DNA from: Planctomycetaceae bacterium
GTDB taxonomy: Bacteria; Planctomycetota; Planctomycetia; Planctomycetales; Planctomycetaceae
Length of the DNA: 54,448 bases
Direction of reading: 5' to 3'
NCBI GenBank assembly: GCA_028284145.1
Contig: JANQSH010000146.1
Span: forward strand, 1 to 54,448
Positions 43,809 through 52,489 of the stretch are shown piece after piece (the stretch's first letter is position 1; each line of letters starts with the position of its first letter). The notes beneath the pieces were generated by a model. It did no database searches and was not told the DNA's origin. It saw nothing but the letters and a program-made list of their open reading frames with translations. The position numbers were made by a program, and so were the translations under genes.

Positions 43809-44885
43809 ATGGATCAAATCAGCGATTACGACTACGAATTGCCAGCCGAACTGATCGCCAAAGTGCCGCTTGATCGGCGCGATGCTTCGCGATTGCTGGT
43901 TGTGCGACGTGGCGATCACACAATCGAAGAGCGATCCATTACCAATTTGCCCGAATTGCTTTCTCCTGGTGATGCGCTGGTCTTAAACGATACAAGAGTG
44001 CTTCCGGCCCGGCTTATCGGTCATCGAGTGAATACCGGTGGAAAATGGGAGGGCCTTTTTCTCTGCGCGAATAGCGATGGCACCTGGAAAGTTATCGGGC
44101 AGACACGCGGACATCTTCAAACCGGGGAAGAGATCGCGATCATTCCGGCACATCCGGGTGACGCGAAGCCTGAATTGAGACTGTGGCTTATCGAAAAGGA
44201 TATTGACGGTATATGGACGTGCCAACCATCGGTTGATTCCGGATCTCCGGAGCCGGTATTGCAGCAGTTTGGCACGATGCCCTTACCCCCCTATATGGAT
44301 CGTTTGATCGCATCGAACGACGACTTTGAACGTTATCAAACGACTTATGCTTCTCGTCCCGGCGCCGTCGCGGCTCCGACTGCCGGCCTGCATTTTACTC
44401 CCGAACTGCTCGACCGCTGCAAAATGGCCGGAGTGAAACAGGCGAAGGTCACCCTGCACGTTGGTATTGGGACTTTTCGGCCGATTTCTGTCAGCCGGCT
44501 GGACGAACATCGGATGCATTCGGAATGGTGTGAATTGCCGGTAGAAACTGCGAGGACCTTGAATGGTGTTCGAGCCAAATCCGGACGCATTATTGCCGTC
44601 GGCACGACATCTGTGCGAACGCTGGAGTCGTCAGCCCGGGAATCTGATAAAATGGATACCCTGCCCGAACAGGGTTGGCGAGGTGATACCGATCTCTTCA
44701 TCCGCCCCCCCTACTCTTTTCGGGCCGTCGATGGCCTGCTGACGAATTTTCATTTGCCGAGGTCGACACTGTTTGTGCTGGTCTGTGCGTTGGGTGGACG
44801 GGATTTGCTGATGCAAGCATACCAATACGCCATCCGTGAACGGTTTCGGTTCTATAGTTACGGCGATGCAATGTTGATACTCTGA
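43809..44885 (+). CDS. queA: tRNA preQ1(34) S-adenosylmethionine ribosyltransferase-isomerase QueA
   Basis: A 358-residue enzyme that moves the ribosyl part of SAM onto preQ1 in tRNA to give epoxyqueuosine, a late queuosine step. It has ISDYDYELPAELIAKVPLDRRDASRLLV (in pieces, start), VLNDTRVLPARLIG, YQTTYASRPGAVAAPTAGLHFT, LHVGIGTFRPI and FHLPRSTLFVLVCALGG. The ATG at 43809 was chosen because the family begins there; the 59-residue extension upstream is translated from repeat B3 and other non-coding DNA. The gene is flanked by A and B repeats on both sides and stands alone. Confidence 0.94.
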   Translation: MDQISDYDYELPAELIAKVPLDRRDASRLLVVRRGDHTIEERSITNLPELLSPGDALVLNDTRVLPARLIGHRVNTGGKWEGLFLCANSDGTWKVIGQTRGHLQTGEEIAIIPAHPGDAKPELRLWLIEKDIDGIWTCQPSVDSGSPEPVLQQFGTMPLPPYMDRLIASNDDFERYQTTYASRPGAVAAPTAGLHFTPELLDRCKMAGVKQAKVTLHVGIGTFRPISVSRLDEHRMHSEWCELPVETARTLNGVRAKSGRIIAVGTTSVRTLESSARESDKMDTLPEQGWRGDTDLFIRPPYSFRAVDGLLTNFHLPRSTLFVLVCALGGRDLLMQAYQYAIRERFRFYSYGDAMLIL

Positions 44886-44904
44886 CAGGTCGGATTTGAA
44901 AAAC

Positions 44905-45008
44905 CTGGAGTGTATTGCGCTCTTCTGTGCCGCGATGAGCATCGTTAAGCCTGCAAACGAAGGCCCCTCACGAGCGAGAACCATCACACGAAAAGGGAAA
45001 TTGCTCTA
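44905..45008 (+). repeat. Family A repeat, copy A14
   Basis: An about 104-bp copy directly after queA. The GCCT...AGGC hairpin is intact. Its right end GCTCTA is followed within 2 bp by family B copy B4. Confidence 0.92.
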
Positions 45009-45009
45009 T

Positions 45010-45113
45010 TGCAGCGTTCCGGCTGGAAGTCAGGGCTTGATAAAGTTATAAGGGGCGACGATGGATCGGGTTACTCAATCCGCACCCCTAAAACAAAGCT
45101 TTGACAAGGCACT
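45010..45113 (-). repeat. Family B repeat, copy B4 (divergent)
   Basis: A diverged copy of about 104 bp in reverse orientation, abutting A14. The TGACAAGGCAC end is clear, the other end is decayed. The central stem is CGGGTT/AATCCG, with one G-T pair. Confidence 0.75.
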
Positions 45114-45167
45114 ATTTTCAAAATTGGCTGTTGGCGAGAATTCACAATTCATGTTCGAGTGAATTCG

Positions 45168-45701
45168 ATGCACACAGGGATTTTGAAATGCCACGGACAC
45201 GCCATGCGATCGATTTGCCTGTTTCTTGCCCGGTTCTCTTTGCCCGCCTGGGTGGGCGCTTCGGTATTGTTTGTCATTCTCACTGTCGCAGAAGTGCGGC
45301 ATCCCGAATTCAGTTCTACAACGCGCAACATTCTGGCAGCCCTGCGATTTCCCTGGTTTTATCGATTCGGATTTGTCTTACTTGGCGTGGCGACAGCCGC
45401 AACATTGGTCGCTGCAATCATTCCGGGACCGAATCGGGGGCGGGTAGGTATTCTGGCAGCCATCACCACACTGACACTCGGGTTGATGATCGTCGACTAC
45501 TTCCTGATCTATCGTCCGCTGGAGGAAATGGTGCAATTGAACGATCAGGCCAAGCCAGCCAACTTCGTGAGCTATCACAATGTGTCGAAGTACATCAACT
45601 ACGGCGGGTCGGTATGTGCAACGCTGGCCGCTGTTCTGGCGTGTGTGCCAGTTTCCTCAGCAGTCGAGGAAAAAACGAAGATTATAGCGGCAAACGGATA
45701 A
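45168..45701 (+). CDS. Small hypothetical multi-pass membrane protein
   Basis: About 177 residues with four likely membrane segments: PAWVGASVLFVILTVA, FYRFGFVLLGVATAATLVAAI, VGILAAITTLTLGLMIVDYFL and YGGSVCATLAAVLACV. No family was recognised. Start is uncertain: ATG at 45168 or 45204, or the GTG at 45159. It lies 55 bp after repeat B4 and converges on hemA, with palindrome C2 between. No functional inference can be made from its neighbours. Confidence 0.6.
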   Translation: MHTGILKCHGHAMRSICLFLARFSLPAWVGASVLFVILTVAEVRHPEFSSTTRNILAALRFPWFYRFGFVLLGVATAATLVAAIIPGPNRGRVGILAAITTLTLGLMIVDYFLIYRPLEEMVQLNDQAKPANFVSYHNVSKYINYGGSVCATLAAVLACVPVSSAVEEKTKIIAANG

Positions 45702-45757
45702 GTGCGGCGTCTTTCGATCGGCTATTATCGTTCCAAATGGGGCGTAAGCCGCCACAG

Positions 45758-45777
45758 ATAAAAGTCCGTCGGATTTA
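45758..45777. repeat. Short palindrome at convergent gene ends, copy C2
   Basis: A hairpin AAGTCC-GTC-GGATTT (45762-45776) preceded by GCCACAGATA, matching the layout of C1 at 20171-20195. The TAA stop codon of hemA (45775-45777) lies inside it, just as C1 contains the stop codon of the transglutaminase gene. Confidence 0.6.
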
Positions 45778-47058
45778 ATCATCTAGAGCAAACAGGCGTT
45801 TCAGCGCATCCAGCAATCCATGTGGTGTGCCTTCGCGGGCTTCGTTTTTGAGCTTTTCCAGCGGTGGATGCAGCAGGCGATTAATGATCCGTTCGACCGA
45901 TCGTTCGATGGCCTGACGATCACTTTCCGTCAGGTGTCCCAACCGGTTGAACAGTCGCTGGACTTCTTCTTCTCGAATGTCGTGCCACTCTTCCCGCAGT
46001 CGTTTGACAATCGGTCCCGTCGCACGGTGATACACTTCGTGCATGAACTTTTCGGACTCTTTGTCAATGATCCGTTTCGCTTTCTGGACTTCGCCTGTTC
46101 GAGTCTTGCGATTTTGCTCGCAGGTTGCTTCGAGATGGTCGATGTCGAACAGAAACACGTTGTCATCGATTTCTGAAATCGCCGGGTCAAAATCGCGCGG
46201 TGCTCCCAAATCGAGAATGAACACGGGGGAAGTTTCCATGTGATCAGCCCGGGCTTTGAAGAACTTCTCGGCCGAAACGATCGGCTGATCGGCACCGGTT
46301 GTGCTGACAATGACATCCGCCTCACCCAGCCATTTGTCCAATTCGGAAAAAGATCGTGCTCGCCCCCCCCAGGCGGCGGCCAGTTGTTCAGCTCGCTCCA
46401 GATTCCTGTTCACGACAACAATGTCTTTTGCACCTTCATCGCAAAGATAGCGGAGCGTCTCTTCTGCCATCTCACCCGCGCCGATAATCAGCACGGTTTT
46501 ATCGTCAAAGCGATTGAAGATGCTTTTGCCGAAATCTCCGACCGCGACGCTGGCAATCGATACCCGGCCTCGCTCCAGTCCCGTTTCCGTTCTCACTCGA
46601 CTGGAAACGCGAATCGCCCCCTGAAACAACGCGTGTGTTAACGGACCGCACATATTGTTTTCCTGGGCCAACCGATACGCCTCCTTGACCTGATTCACAA
46701 TCTGTGGCTCTCCCAGCACCATGCTGTCCAGGCTTGATGTCACTTCAAAGAGATGTTTGACAGCTTCCGGTCCACGTTGCTCAAGCAGATCATTGACAAA
46801 CTCATTGACCGGGATTTGATGAAAGTCGGCAAAAAAGCGGGCGATCTGTTCCTGTGTGGGGGCGTCGGCGGGGTCTTCATGAGCCGTGTAAAGTTCGACG
46901 CGATTGCATGTCGACAGCACGACCACTTCGGATTCGGGGAAATCATCACGAAACCGGTGATATGCCGCACGCAACTGATCGTGCGAGGAAAATGCGAGCT
47001 TCTCCCGCACACCCAGTTTGGCAGATTGATGATTGCAATAAACCACCTGTAAGATCAT
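45775..47058 (-). CDS. hemA: Glutamyl-tRNA reductase
   Basis: A 427-residue enzyme, first committed step of C5-pathway tetrapyrrole synthesis: glutamyl-tRNA to glutamate-1-semialdehyde. The catalytic Cys51 is in VVLSTCNRVELYTAHED. GEPQIVNQVKEAY and the NADPH domain with IIGAGEMAEETLRYL and VVNRNLERAEQLA follow, and the C-terminal dimerisation helices end the chain. The start overlaps the end of the HemX/CcsA-like gene in ATGA and is preceded by GGAGGT at proper spacing. The stop codon lies in palindrome C2. The arrangement hemX-like then hemA suggests that the membrane protein tunes reductase level or haem use. Confidence 0.95.
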   Translation of the reverse strand: MILQVVYCNHQSAKLGVREKLAFSSHDQLRAAYHRFRDDFPESEVVVLSTCNRVELYTAHEDPADAPTQEQIARFFADFHQIPVNEFVNDLLEQRGPEAVKHLFEVTSSLDSMVLGEPQIVNQVKEAYRLAQENNMCGPLTHALFQGAIRVSSRVRTETGLERGRVSIASVAVGDFGKSIFNRFDDKTVLIIGAGEMAEETLRYLCDEGAKDIVVVNRNLERAEQLAAAWGGRARSFSELDKWLGEADVIVSTTGADQPIVSAEKFFKARADHMETSPVFILDLGAPRDFDPAISEIDDNVFLFDIDHLEATCEQNRKTRTGEVQKAKRIIDKESEKFMHEVYHRATGPIVKRLREEWHDIREEEVQRLFNRLGHLTESDRQAIERSVERIINRLLHPPLEKLKNEAREGTPHGLLDALKRLFALDD

Positions 47059-48020
47059 CTGTCTGCACCTCCATTGATGGAGATCAAAAACAGATGATCA
47101 ACCTGATTTTTCTCTGCCAATTCCGTGTCGTCGAGAAGTCCACCCTGCTCATTGCGACCGGTGCTGAAAGAATGTGCTCCCTCGCCAGTGAGGAGTTGCA
47201 GGCCAATGATTGTCAGCAGGAGAAACCCGAACGCCCAGGCGGTCATCCAGGCAACCTGTTTTCCCAGCGGATGTCGCGTCTTCAACAGCCAGAGGTAAAA
47301 TGCGACCATTCCCAACCAGGCGAACAGAACAATAATGATGTTCGGGTTGGTGAATGATATCGCCGCAGGCCCCTGGCGTGACAGGAAACCGAGAATGATG
47401 CCAGTCACCATACCGATTGTCAGCAGTGGAACCGAGATGATTACCGTCCACCAGTTGAGGCTGCCGAGCTTTTCGAGGTTGGGAAGTGGAAACCGGGACG
47501 TCGCACTCAACTGGCTTTTCAACCGGCGATGCTGAAAGAGGTACATCATGCTCAATACAAAGCCAAGCAACACGCCGACGATGCCAAATAACAGCGACGT
47601 CGCGTGGATCATGGTCCAGTTGCGAATCGCGGCTTCGACAGCAAACTTGCCCACCCTCTGACCGCTGAACATGACGTTGGCTTCATTGCTGACGAAGCGA
47701 GAGGTCCCAACAAGGATCAACACTAACGGCAGCACAAACACGCCGAGAAAATTCGCACGCTCGACGTATGACAGGAACATGTAAAACACGATTGCCACCC
47801 AGGCCAGCACGAGCAGCCAGTCGTGTGAAGAACTGAGCAGCGGTGGCAGGTTGGTTTCGGCACTGCGGTTGATCAGGTAAGTCGTGTGAGCCAGCAGTCC
47901 TGCTGCCACAAAACACCACGACAGCAAAGCCATCAGAGTGCGGCTGCGGTACAGTCGTGCGATCTCGAAAAAGAACGCAACCAGGTAACTGGCAAAAATA
48001 CAGAACAGAGTGACGTTCAT
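47055..48020 (-). CDS. HemX/CcsA-like cytochrome c assembly family protein
   Basis: A 321-residue integral membrane protein with about eight hydrophobic segments. It shows the CcmC/CcsA-type cytochrome c assembly domain, with MIHATSLLFGIVGVLLGFVLSMMYLFQ in pieces (about 153-179) and a later tract HPLGKQVAWMTAWAFGFLL. In Bacillus the hemA neighbour hemX is such a protein and lowers HemA amount; elsewhere the family carries haem for cytochrome c maturation. Its last four bases overlap the hemA start, so the genes are coupled. A candidate promoter is at 48226-48254. Confidence 0.85.
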   Translation of the reverse strand: MNVTLFCIFASYLVAFFFEIARLYRSRTLMALLSWCFVAAGLLAHTTYLINRSAETNLPPLLSSSHDWLLVLAWVAIVFYMFLSYVERANFLGVFVLPLVLILVGTSRFVSNEANVMFSGQRVGKFAVEAAIRNWTMIHATSLLFGIVGVLLGFVLSMMYLFQHRRLKSQLSATSRFPLPNLEKLGSLNWWTVIISVPLLTIGMVTGIILGFLSRQGPAAISFTNPNIIIVLFAWLGMVAFYLWLLKTRHPLGKQVAWMTAWAFGFLLLTIIGLQLLTGEGAHSFSTGRNEQGGLLDDTELAEKNQVDHLFLISINGGADR

Positions 48021-48225
48021 TATGGAGGGTCTCAGCAGGCGTTCTCACAACTACCACATTGATAGTCAAAAACGTCAGTCCCGCGCTTCACCAACGGCAG
48101 GAAACGTGCAGGCAGGAGGAGGCAGCCACTCTCTGGAATGACGACAATCGGTGGTGGAAGCCAATGCCCGATCGAGTCTGTTCGTTCCTGTTCGACTTAC
48201 GATACCAGGCTGCCCGAACGTTGCT

Positions 48226-48254
48226 ATTATAGCCAATAAGAACATCGGAAGTCA
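48226..48254 (-). promoter_or_regulatory. Candidate sigma-70 promoter for the hemX-like/hemA pair
   Basis: On the minus strand a perfect TATAAT (48226-48231) is preceded at 18 bp by ATGACT, four of six matches to TTGACA. It is about 200 bp before the hemX-like start codon. The rest of the 300-bp gap (48021-48321) shows no gene or repeat. Confidence 0.35.
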
Positions 48255-48321
48255 TTCGGCAAAAAGGCACTTCCGGCAGAAAAACAGGCGATAATTCCTG
48301 AGCAGGGGCAGATTTCCGACA

Positions 48322-49362
48322 TCAGGCGTGATCATCACCCAACTCGTATTCCTCGATCTTTTTGTGCAGCGTGTTCCGATTGATTCCCAGCCGTGTTGCC
48401 GCCCTGGTCTGAACTCCGTGGCAGGATTTGAGGACTTGCGCGATAAGCTCGCGCTCGACCAGTGAAACGATCGGCTCATGCAGGCCCGATTTGGTGTCCG
48501 CTTTTTCCACCAATCCCTGAGCCACCAGATCAGTACACATCGACTCCAAAGTGCGCGATTTGCTTCTGTTGATTCGCACTGGTGACAAGCCCCGAACGTG
48601 AGGGGGAAATAGTTCCGGGGTGAGTATGTCGCCCGAACAGAGAATCAGAGCCCGCTCGATGTAGTTCTGCAATTCCCGCACATTGCCTGGCCAGGGATAA
48701 CTTCTCAGAAGGTCAATCGATTCTGATGACACTTTCGGCAATTCGGTTCCATCCCGTCTGGCGTAAAACTCGAGGAAATGCATGACAAGGTTGGGGATGT
48801 CGTCGGCCCGTTCGCGCAATGGCGGAATGTCGACAGGAATGACGTTCAGACGATAGTAAAGGTCCTCGCGAAAACGCCCCTCATCGATCTCGTCCAGAAG
48901 ATTACGGTTGGTGGCGGCGACAACGCGGCAATCTACCTGTACTGATTTCGTATCCCCCACCCGCTCAAGCTCATGCTCTTGCAGCACCCGCAGCAACTTG
49001 ACCTGCAATTTGTAACTGACGGAGTTGATCTCGTCGAGAAAGATCGTGCCACCGTGAGCCGCTTCAAACCGGCCGGTGCGATTTTCGATGGCGCTGGTGA
49101 ACGCTCCTTTGACATGCCCAAAGAGTTCACTTTCGAGCAGGTTTTCACTCAGGGCACCGCAATTGACCCGAATGTACGGACCGCTGGTTCGCGGGCTCAA
49201 TTCATGGATCGCTCGGGCGATGAGTTCCTTTCCAGTTCCCGTTTCGCCGGTTAACAGAACTGTCGCGCCTGTTGCTGCGACCTGCCGAGTGAGCCGAAAC
49301 ACCTCCATCATGGAAGCACTTCGTCCAATAATCCCTTGAATTGGCATTCCGTTTTCGTTCAC
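48322..49362 (-). CDS. Sigma-54-dependent transcriptional activator without receiver
   Basis: A 346-residue bacterial enhancer-binding protein reduced to AAA+ and DNA-binding parts. Walker A is GETGTGKE (39-46). The sigma-54 contact loop reads GAFTSA (86-91) where GAFTGA is usual. Walker B is GGTIFLDE (104-111). Sensor and arginine blocks [26 protein letters not shown] and [12 protein letters not shown] follow. A Fis-type helix-turn-helix is at the C terminus ([18 protein letters not shown]). There is no N-terminal receiver or GAF, so activity must be set by another protein or by amount, as in PspF. The start is taken as GTG at 49362; an ATG five codons later is possible. Target genes are unknown. 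Confidence 0.92.
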   Translation of the reverse strand: MNENGMPIQGIIGRSASMMEVFRLTRQVAATGATVLLTGETGTGKELIARAIHELSPRTSGPYIRVNCGALSENLLESELFGHVKGAFTSAIENRTGRFEAAHGGTIFLDEINSVSYKLQVKLLRVLQEHELERVGDTKSVQVDCRVVAATNRNLLDEIDEGRFREDLYYRLNVIPVDIPPLRERADDIPNLVMHFLEFYARRDGTELPKVSSESIDLLRSYPWPGNVRELQNYIERALILCSGDILTPELFPPHVRGLSPVRINRSKSRTLESMCTDLVAQGLVEKADTKSGLHEPIVSLVERELIAQVLKSCHGVQTRAATRLGINRNTLHKKIEEYELGDDHA

Positions 49363-49512
49363 AACCGCTCAAGTGCTAAACGTTTCTCAGATACAACTTA
49401 CGTTGCAACTTCATTCAATGTCGCGTACGATATACCGTTGACATGAATCATCCCGACCGATTTGAATCAACTCATTGAACCAGCAATAACCGGCGAAGTA
49501 ATTCCTGCTCCA

Positions 49513-49539
49513 ATTATATGCGGTCTGCACAAATTGCAA
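49513..49539 (-). promoter_or_regulatory. Candidate promoter for the sigma-54 activator gene
   Basis: On the minus strand TATAAT (49513-49518) is preceded by TTGCAA (49534-49539) at 15 bp, a short but possible spacing. It lies about 150 bp before the start. The remainder of 49363-49670 shows no gene. Confidence 0.3.
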
Positions 49540-49670
49540 GCAAAGACAGCCCGTTGCGATAACAGAATTTGGTGGGATCATCACCAAAGGTGATGATTGT
49601 TATCTAAAAGCTATCCAGTGATGCACCAACAGGACGCAGACATGCCTGGAAAGCAGACCTCGCTTCACTC

Positions 49671-51890
49671 TCAGGGACCAAACAGCGGAGGCTGGCGGTA
49701 TTCCTGCAGCCGTTCGTTCACTTTTCTGGTGTCTGGTTTGAATGTGCCAACTACAGTTGCGAGCGCGGTTGCGACACCGGTATCTTTCGCAGCGGACTGG
49801 GCATCCTTCACGGAATTTGCTTCCTGCTCCGTAAGTAACAGTCCGTACCTCTGAATGTGAAACGACAGATTGAGTGCGGCCGTCTCCCGAATCCCGGCAT
49901 CTTCATTTGGATTGACCGAGACATCCATCAGGCGTTGCTGAGCCGTGCGCGTCGGAACCGAGGAGAGTGCAACGATTCCATCGTTTGCCAGCGTGGAGTC
50001 ATTAACGGCGTTCGACAACGCCTTCTCAGCGGTTGCAAGATCGAATATCCGAGTTCGCTGACCGTTTGCGATTTCCGCAAGCCAATAGATCGCCGCGGCG
50101 GATCTGGCTCGCCGCTGCTCGATCGTCAACCGCGGGCCTTTGATGTCGTCAACGAAAGATCGCAATTGCGATGAAAACGAGTCGGAATCGCGAGACTCCA
50201 GCATGGAACCAATATCGCGGTAATGCCGCATGAGTCGATTGACGATGGTGTTTTCGGCATCAGGTCCATAAACCATGATGGGCAAATTGGCGGTTCGCGA
50301 GTCTGCTCGCAGGTTGGCGATCGTCTGCGAGAGAGGCCAGCGTACGCAGTTGATATTCAGAAGAATCAATTCGACATCCGCTCGTTCCGCCGCATAAAGA
50401 AACGTTCCACGCCCGGTACTCTGCACGCTGACATCGTAACCGGATTCCGCAAGAAAGCCGGACATCTGTGTCGCCCGTTGCAGATTGGCATCGCAGACAA
50501 TCGCTCGCGGCGAGAGATTATCAGATAACGCCTGTGTGAGGACCTCCATCACTCTCGCAGAACCACGAAAGGGAGAGTGAGGATCAATTTTCAAGATGGC
50601 GTTCGCGGCTGCGAATTGGACCCGGGGATCGTGAGCATCCAGGGCCTGAATCAGCGGAGATTTTTTTTCGGGAGGTGAATCAAGCAGACTGCGGGAACCG
50701 ACGTCGCCAAGAATCTGCAGCGCACCAAGGGCTGCCTCCGAATTGCGGTGTTCCAGCGCGGCGACCAAAGCCGTTTCGACCGATTGTTCACCCGATGTGA
50801 TCGCGACGTTGTAGACCGTCTCATTTCCGGTTGGCATGCCTTTATCCCAGCCGTTCCGAATGATCTCGCCGGAAATTAGAAATGCCAGGTACAACCCCTG
50901 CAGTCGTTGATTGGAGGGGGCAAGGCCCATTGCCTGCCGCGCCAGTTGCGTACCAATGTAGAGCGATGCGAGTTGTGGCTCCAGTTTTGCCATCGAGACC
51001 GTATCCTGATTGGGATCCCAACCCCAAACTTCGACCTTCCCCTGCGGGTCGACAGTCCAGTTGTGTGATTTCTTGAAGTGGGACAACGCCTCGGATTCCA
51101 ACTCACCAATCACACCATATTGCGAGATGCGACCAAGACTGGAGACCTTGATGTTTTTGATCCGTGCCAATGATGTGCGGGCGGACATTTTCAGACCGTC
51201 GGGTGATTGGCTTGAAAAGGCCGGGAAATATAGAAAAGGGACGGCTTCGCGAGCCCGCATCCAGCCAAGTGCTTCAATGCAGATCGTTTTCACTTCGCGG
51301 TCGGGAGAGTCAAGACCACCAATCAGTGGTGGGATAATCTCCGGCCCCATTTTGGTCAGCGTTAATAGCAACTGGCTTTTGGGTACGGGGGATGACGGGT
51401 TTTGCACCTGTTGCAGGATTCGGGGAACGGCGACCGCTCCACCACTCCGAATTGCAATAATGGCGGCGACCTGTTCTTCCGGAGTTCCATCGAGATCCCG
51501 AATCAAACCATCAATGCGGACAGGATCGGAACCACGTTTGCGAAATGCGGCGTTCACTCGATTCAACAGATCGACTGAAACAGGCTGCAACTGCCTGACA
51601 TTTGCCATCCGAAGAAAAATGGCCGGCCCGCGGTCATCGCGAAGTTTCAGCAGATCATCGTCCGATGGATTGAACGAGAGCATCTTTTCAAGATATTGCC
51701 GCGCAAGATTCGGACGGGCGATATCCAACATCAACACGACCGCATCGAGCGCTTCGTCAACCGTTTTTGGTTCGGCGACCAAACCACCCGCTGCATCAGC
51801 TGGTTGGGCATGAGCGATTCGATCCTCGCTATCCAGGCCCAGCGACAGGAATCCCATCATCAGAATCACAATTACAAGATTGTGTCGCAT
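49671..51890 (-). CDS. Exported HEAT-repeat protein with degenerate receiver-like domain
   Basis: A 739-residue protein. The signal peptide RHNLVIVILMMGFLSLGL is followed by a likely cleavage near AHAQPADA. The region of about 130-250 and again 370-440 has HEAT-type repeats (for example PLIGGLDSPDREVKTICIEAL and QALDAHDPRVQFAAANAIL). Residues 462-580 have the layout of a response-regulator receiver: RAIVCDANLQR, GYDVSVQSTG and VELILLNIN. The phosphoacceptor is replaced by Asn (Asn512/Asn514) and the second acidic residue is missing. More HEAT-like helices follow to the C terminus. The ATG at 51890 has GGAGAAC upstream. A scaffold outside the cytoplasm is likely; partners are unknown. Confidence 0.8.
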   Translation of the reverse strand: MRHNLVIVILMMGFLSLGLDSEDRIAHAQPADAAGGLVAEPKTVDEALDAVVLMLDIARPNLARQYLEKMLSFNPSDDDLLKLRDDRGPAIFLRMANVRQLQPVSVDLLNRVNAAFRKRGSDPVRIDGLIRDLDGTPEEQVAAIIAIRSGGAVAVPRILQQVQNPSSPVPKSQLLLTLTKMGPEIIPPLIGGLDSPDREVKTICIEALGWMRAREAVPFLYFPAFSSQSPDGLKMSARTSLARIKNIKVSSLGRISQYGVIGELESEALSHFKKSHNWTVDPQGKVEVWGWDPNQDTVSMAKLEPQLASLYIGTQLARQAMGLAPSNQRLQGLYLAFLISGEIIRNGWDKGMPTGNETVYNVAITSGEQSVETALVAALEHRNSEAALGALQILGDVGSRSLLDSPPEKKSPLIQALDAHDPRVQFAAANAILKIDPHSPFRGSARVMEVLTQALSDNLSPRAIVCDANLQRATQMSGFLAESGYDVSVQSTGRGTFLYAAERADVELILLNINCVRWPLSQTIANLRADSRTANLPIMVYGPDAENTIVNRLMRHYRDIGSMLESRDSDSFSSQLRSFVDDIKGPRLTIEQRRARSAAAIYWLAEIANGQRTRIFDLATAEKALSNAVNDSTLANDGIVALSSVPTRTAQQRLMDVSVNPNEDAGIRETAALNLSFHIQRYGLLLTEQEANSVKDAQSAAKDTGVATALATVVGTFKPDTRKVNERLQEYRQPPLFGP

Positions 51891-52154
51891 ACTGTTCTCC
51901 TGCTTGCCCCGTCCATTGCCCCCGTTTGCCTCAACGAAAAATGTCCGTGTAGAGTGAGATTGCAAATCGCACTGTATCGGATACATCGTTCGTACCGATT
52001 TGAAGCCTTCAGCTTACAGATCATTTATTCGATCCAATCGCCACAACCACCGCGATAATCGCTACATCCCGACTCCTGCCGATCGCACGACGTCGAACTG
52101 TATCAGTTATATCAATTGTAACGAATTTGAGATTCGTGAGTTCATACAGTCTGA
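51891..52154. other. Intergenic before the HEAT-repeat gene
   Basis: No gene recognised. The open frame extending the HEAT protein upstream lacks a family match and a ribosome binding site. It belongs to a 600-bp gap shared with repeat A15 and the lysA upstream region, so promoters for both divergent genes should be here or in 52257-52489. Confidence 0.4.
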
Positions 52155-52256
52155 TAAACCAGTTTCCCTTTTTGTGTGACGTCTCTGGCTCGTGGGAGCC
52201 TGCAATTGTAGACCAAACGGCGTCCATCGCGCCACGGAAGAGCGTAACACGCTCTA
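52155..52256 (-). repeat. Family A repeat, copy A15
   Basis: A 102-bp copy between the divergent HEAT-repeat and lysA genes. The GAGCGT-GTT-ACGCTC hairpin is perfect and its interior is nearly identical to A10, 16 kb away. The outer left end has changed from TAGAGC to TAAACC. Confidence 0.93.
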
Positions 52257-52489
52257 GAACAGCAAGATCTCGACCTGTACAACGTGCGAACTGCTCCAAA
52301 TCTGTGTCGATTCCCAATGGCAGCCCATATTTCGCGGCTGATTGAGCGGACAGGTGAGTCGAGGGCGACTACAATTTTGGCGAACGTAACGCAACAGAAC
52401 TTCACGGTGCGAACTTATCGGATCGAGTCGCGTCCAGTGAATGCACATTCAGTCAAATGGAAATCCTCCAGCCTTAAGCCAAATGCCAC

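Noticed and set aside
52257..52489. Lysine riboswitch before lysA
   Set aside because: No lysine aptamer core or expression-platform terminator could be recognised in the 230 bp before the start.
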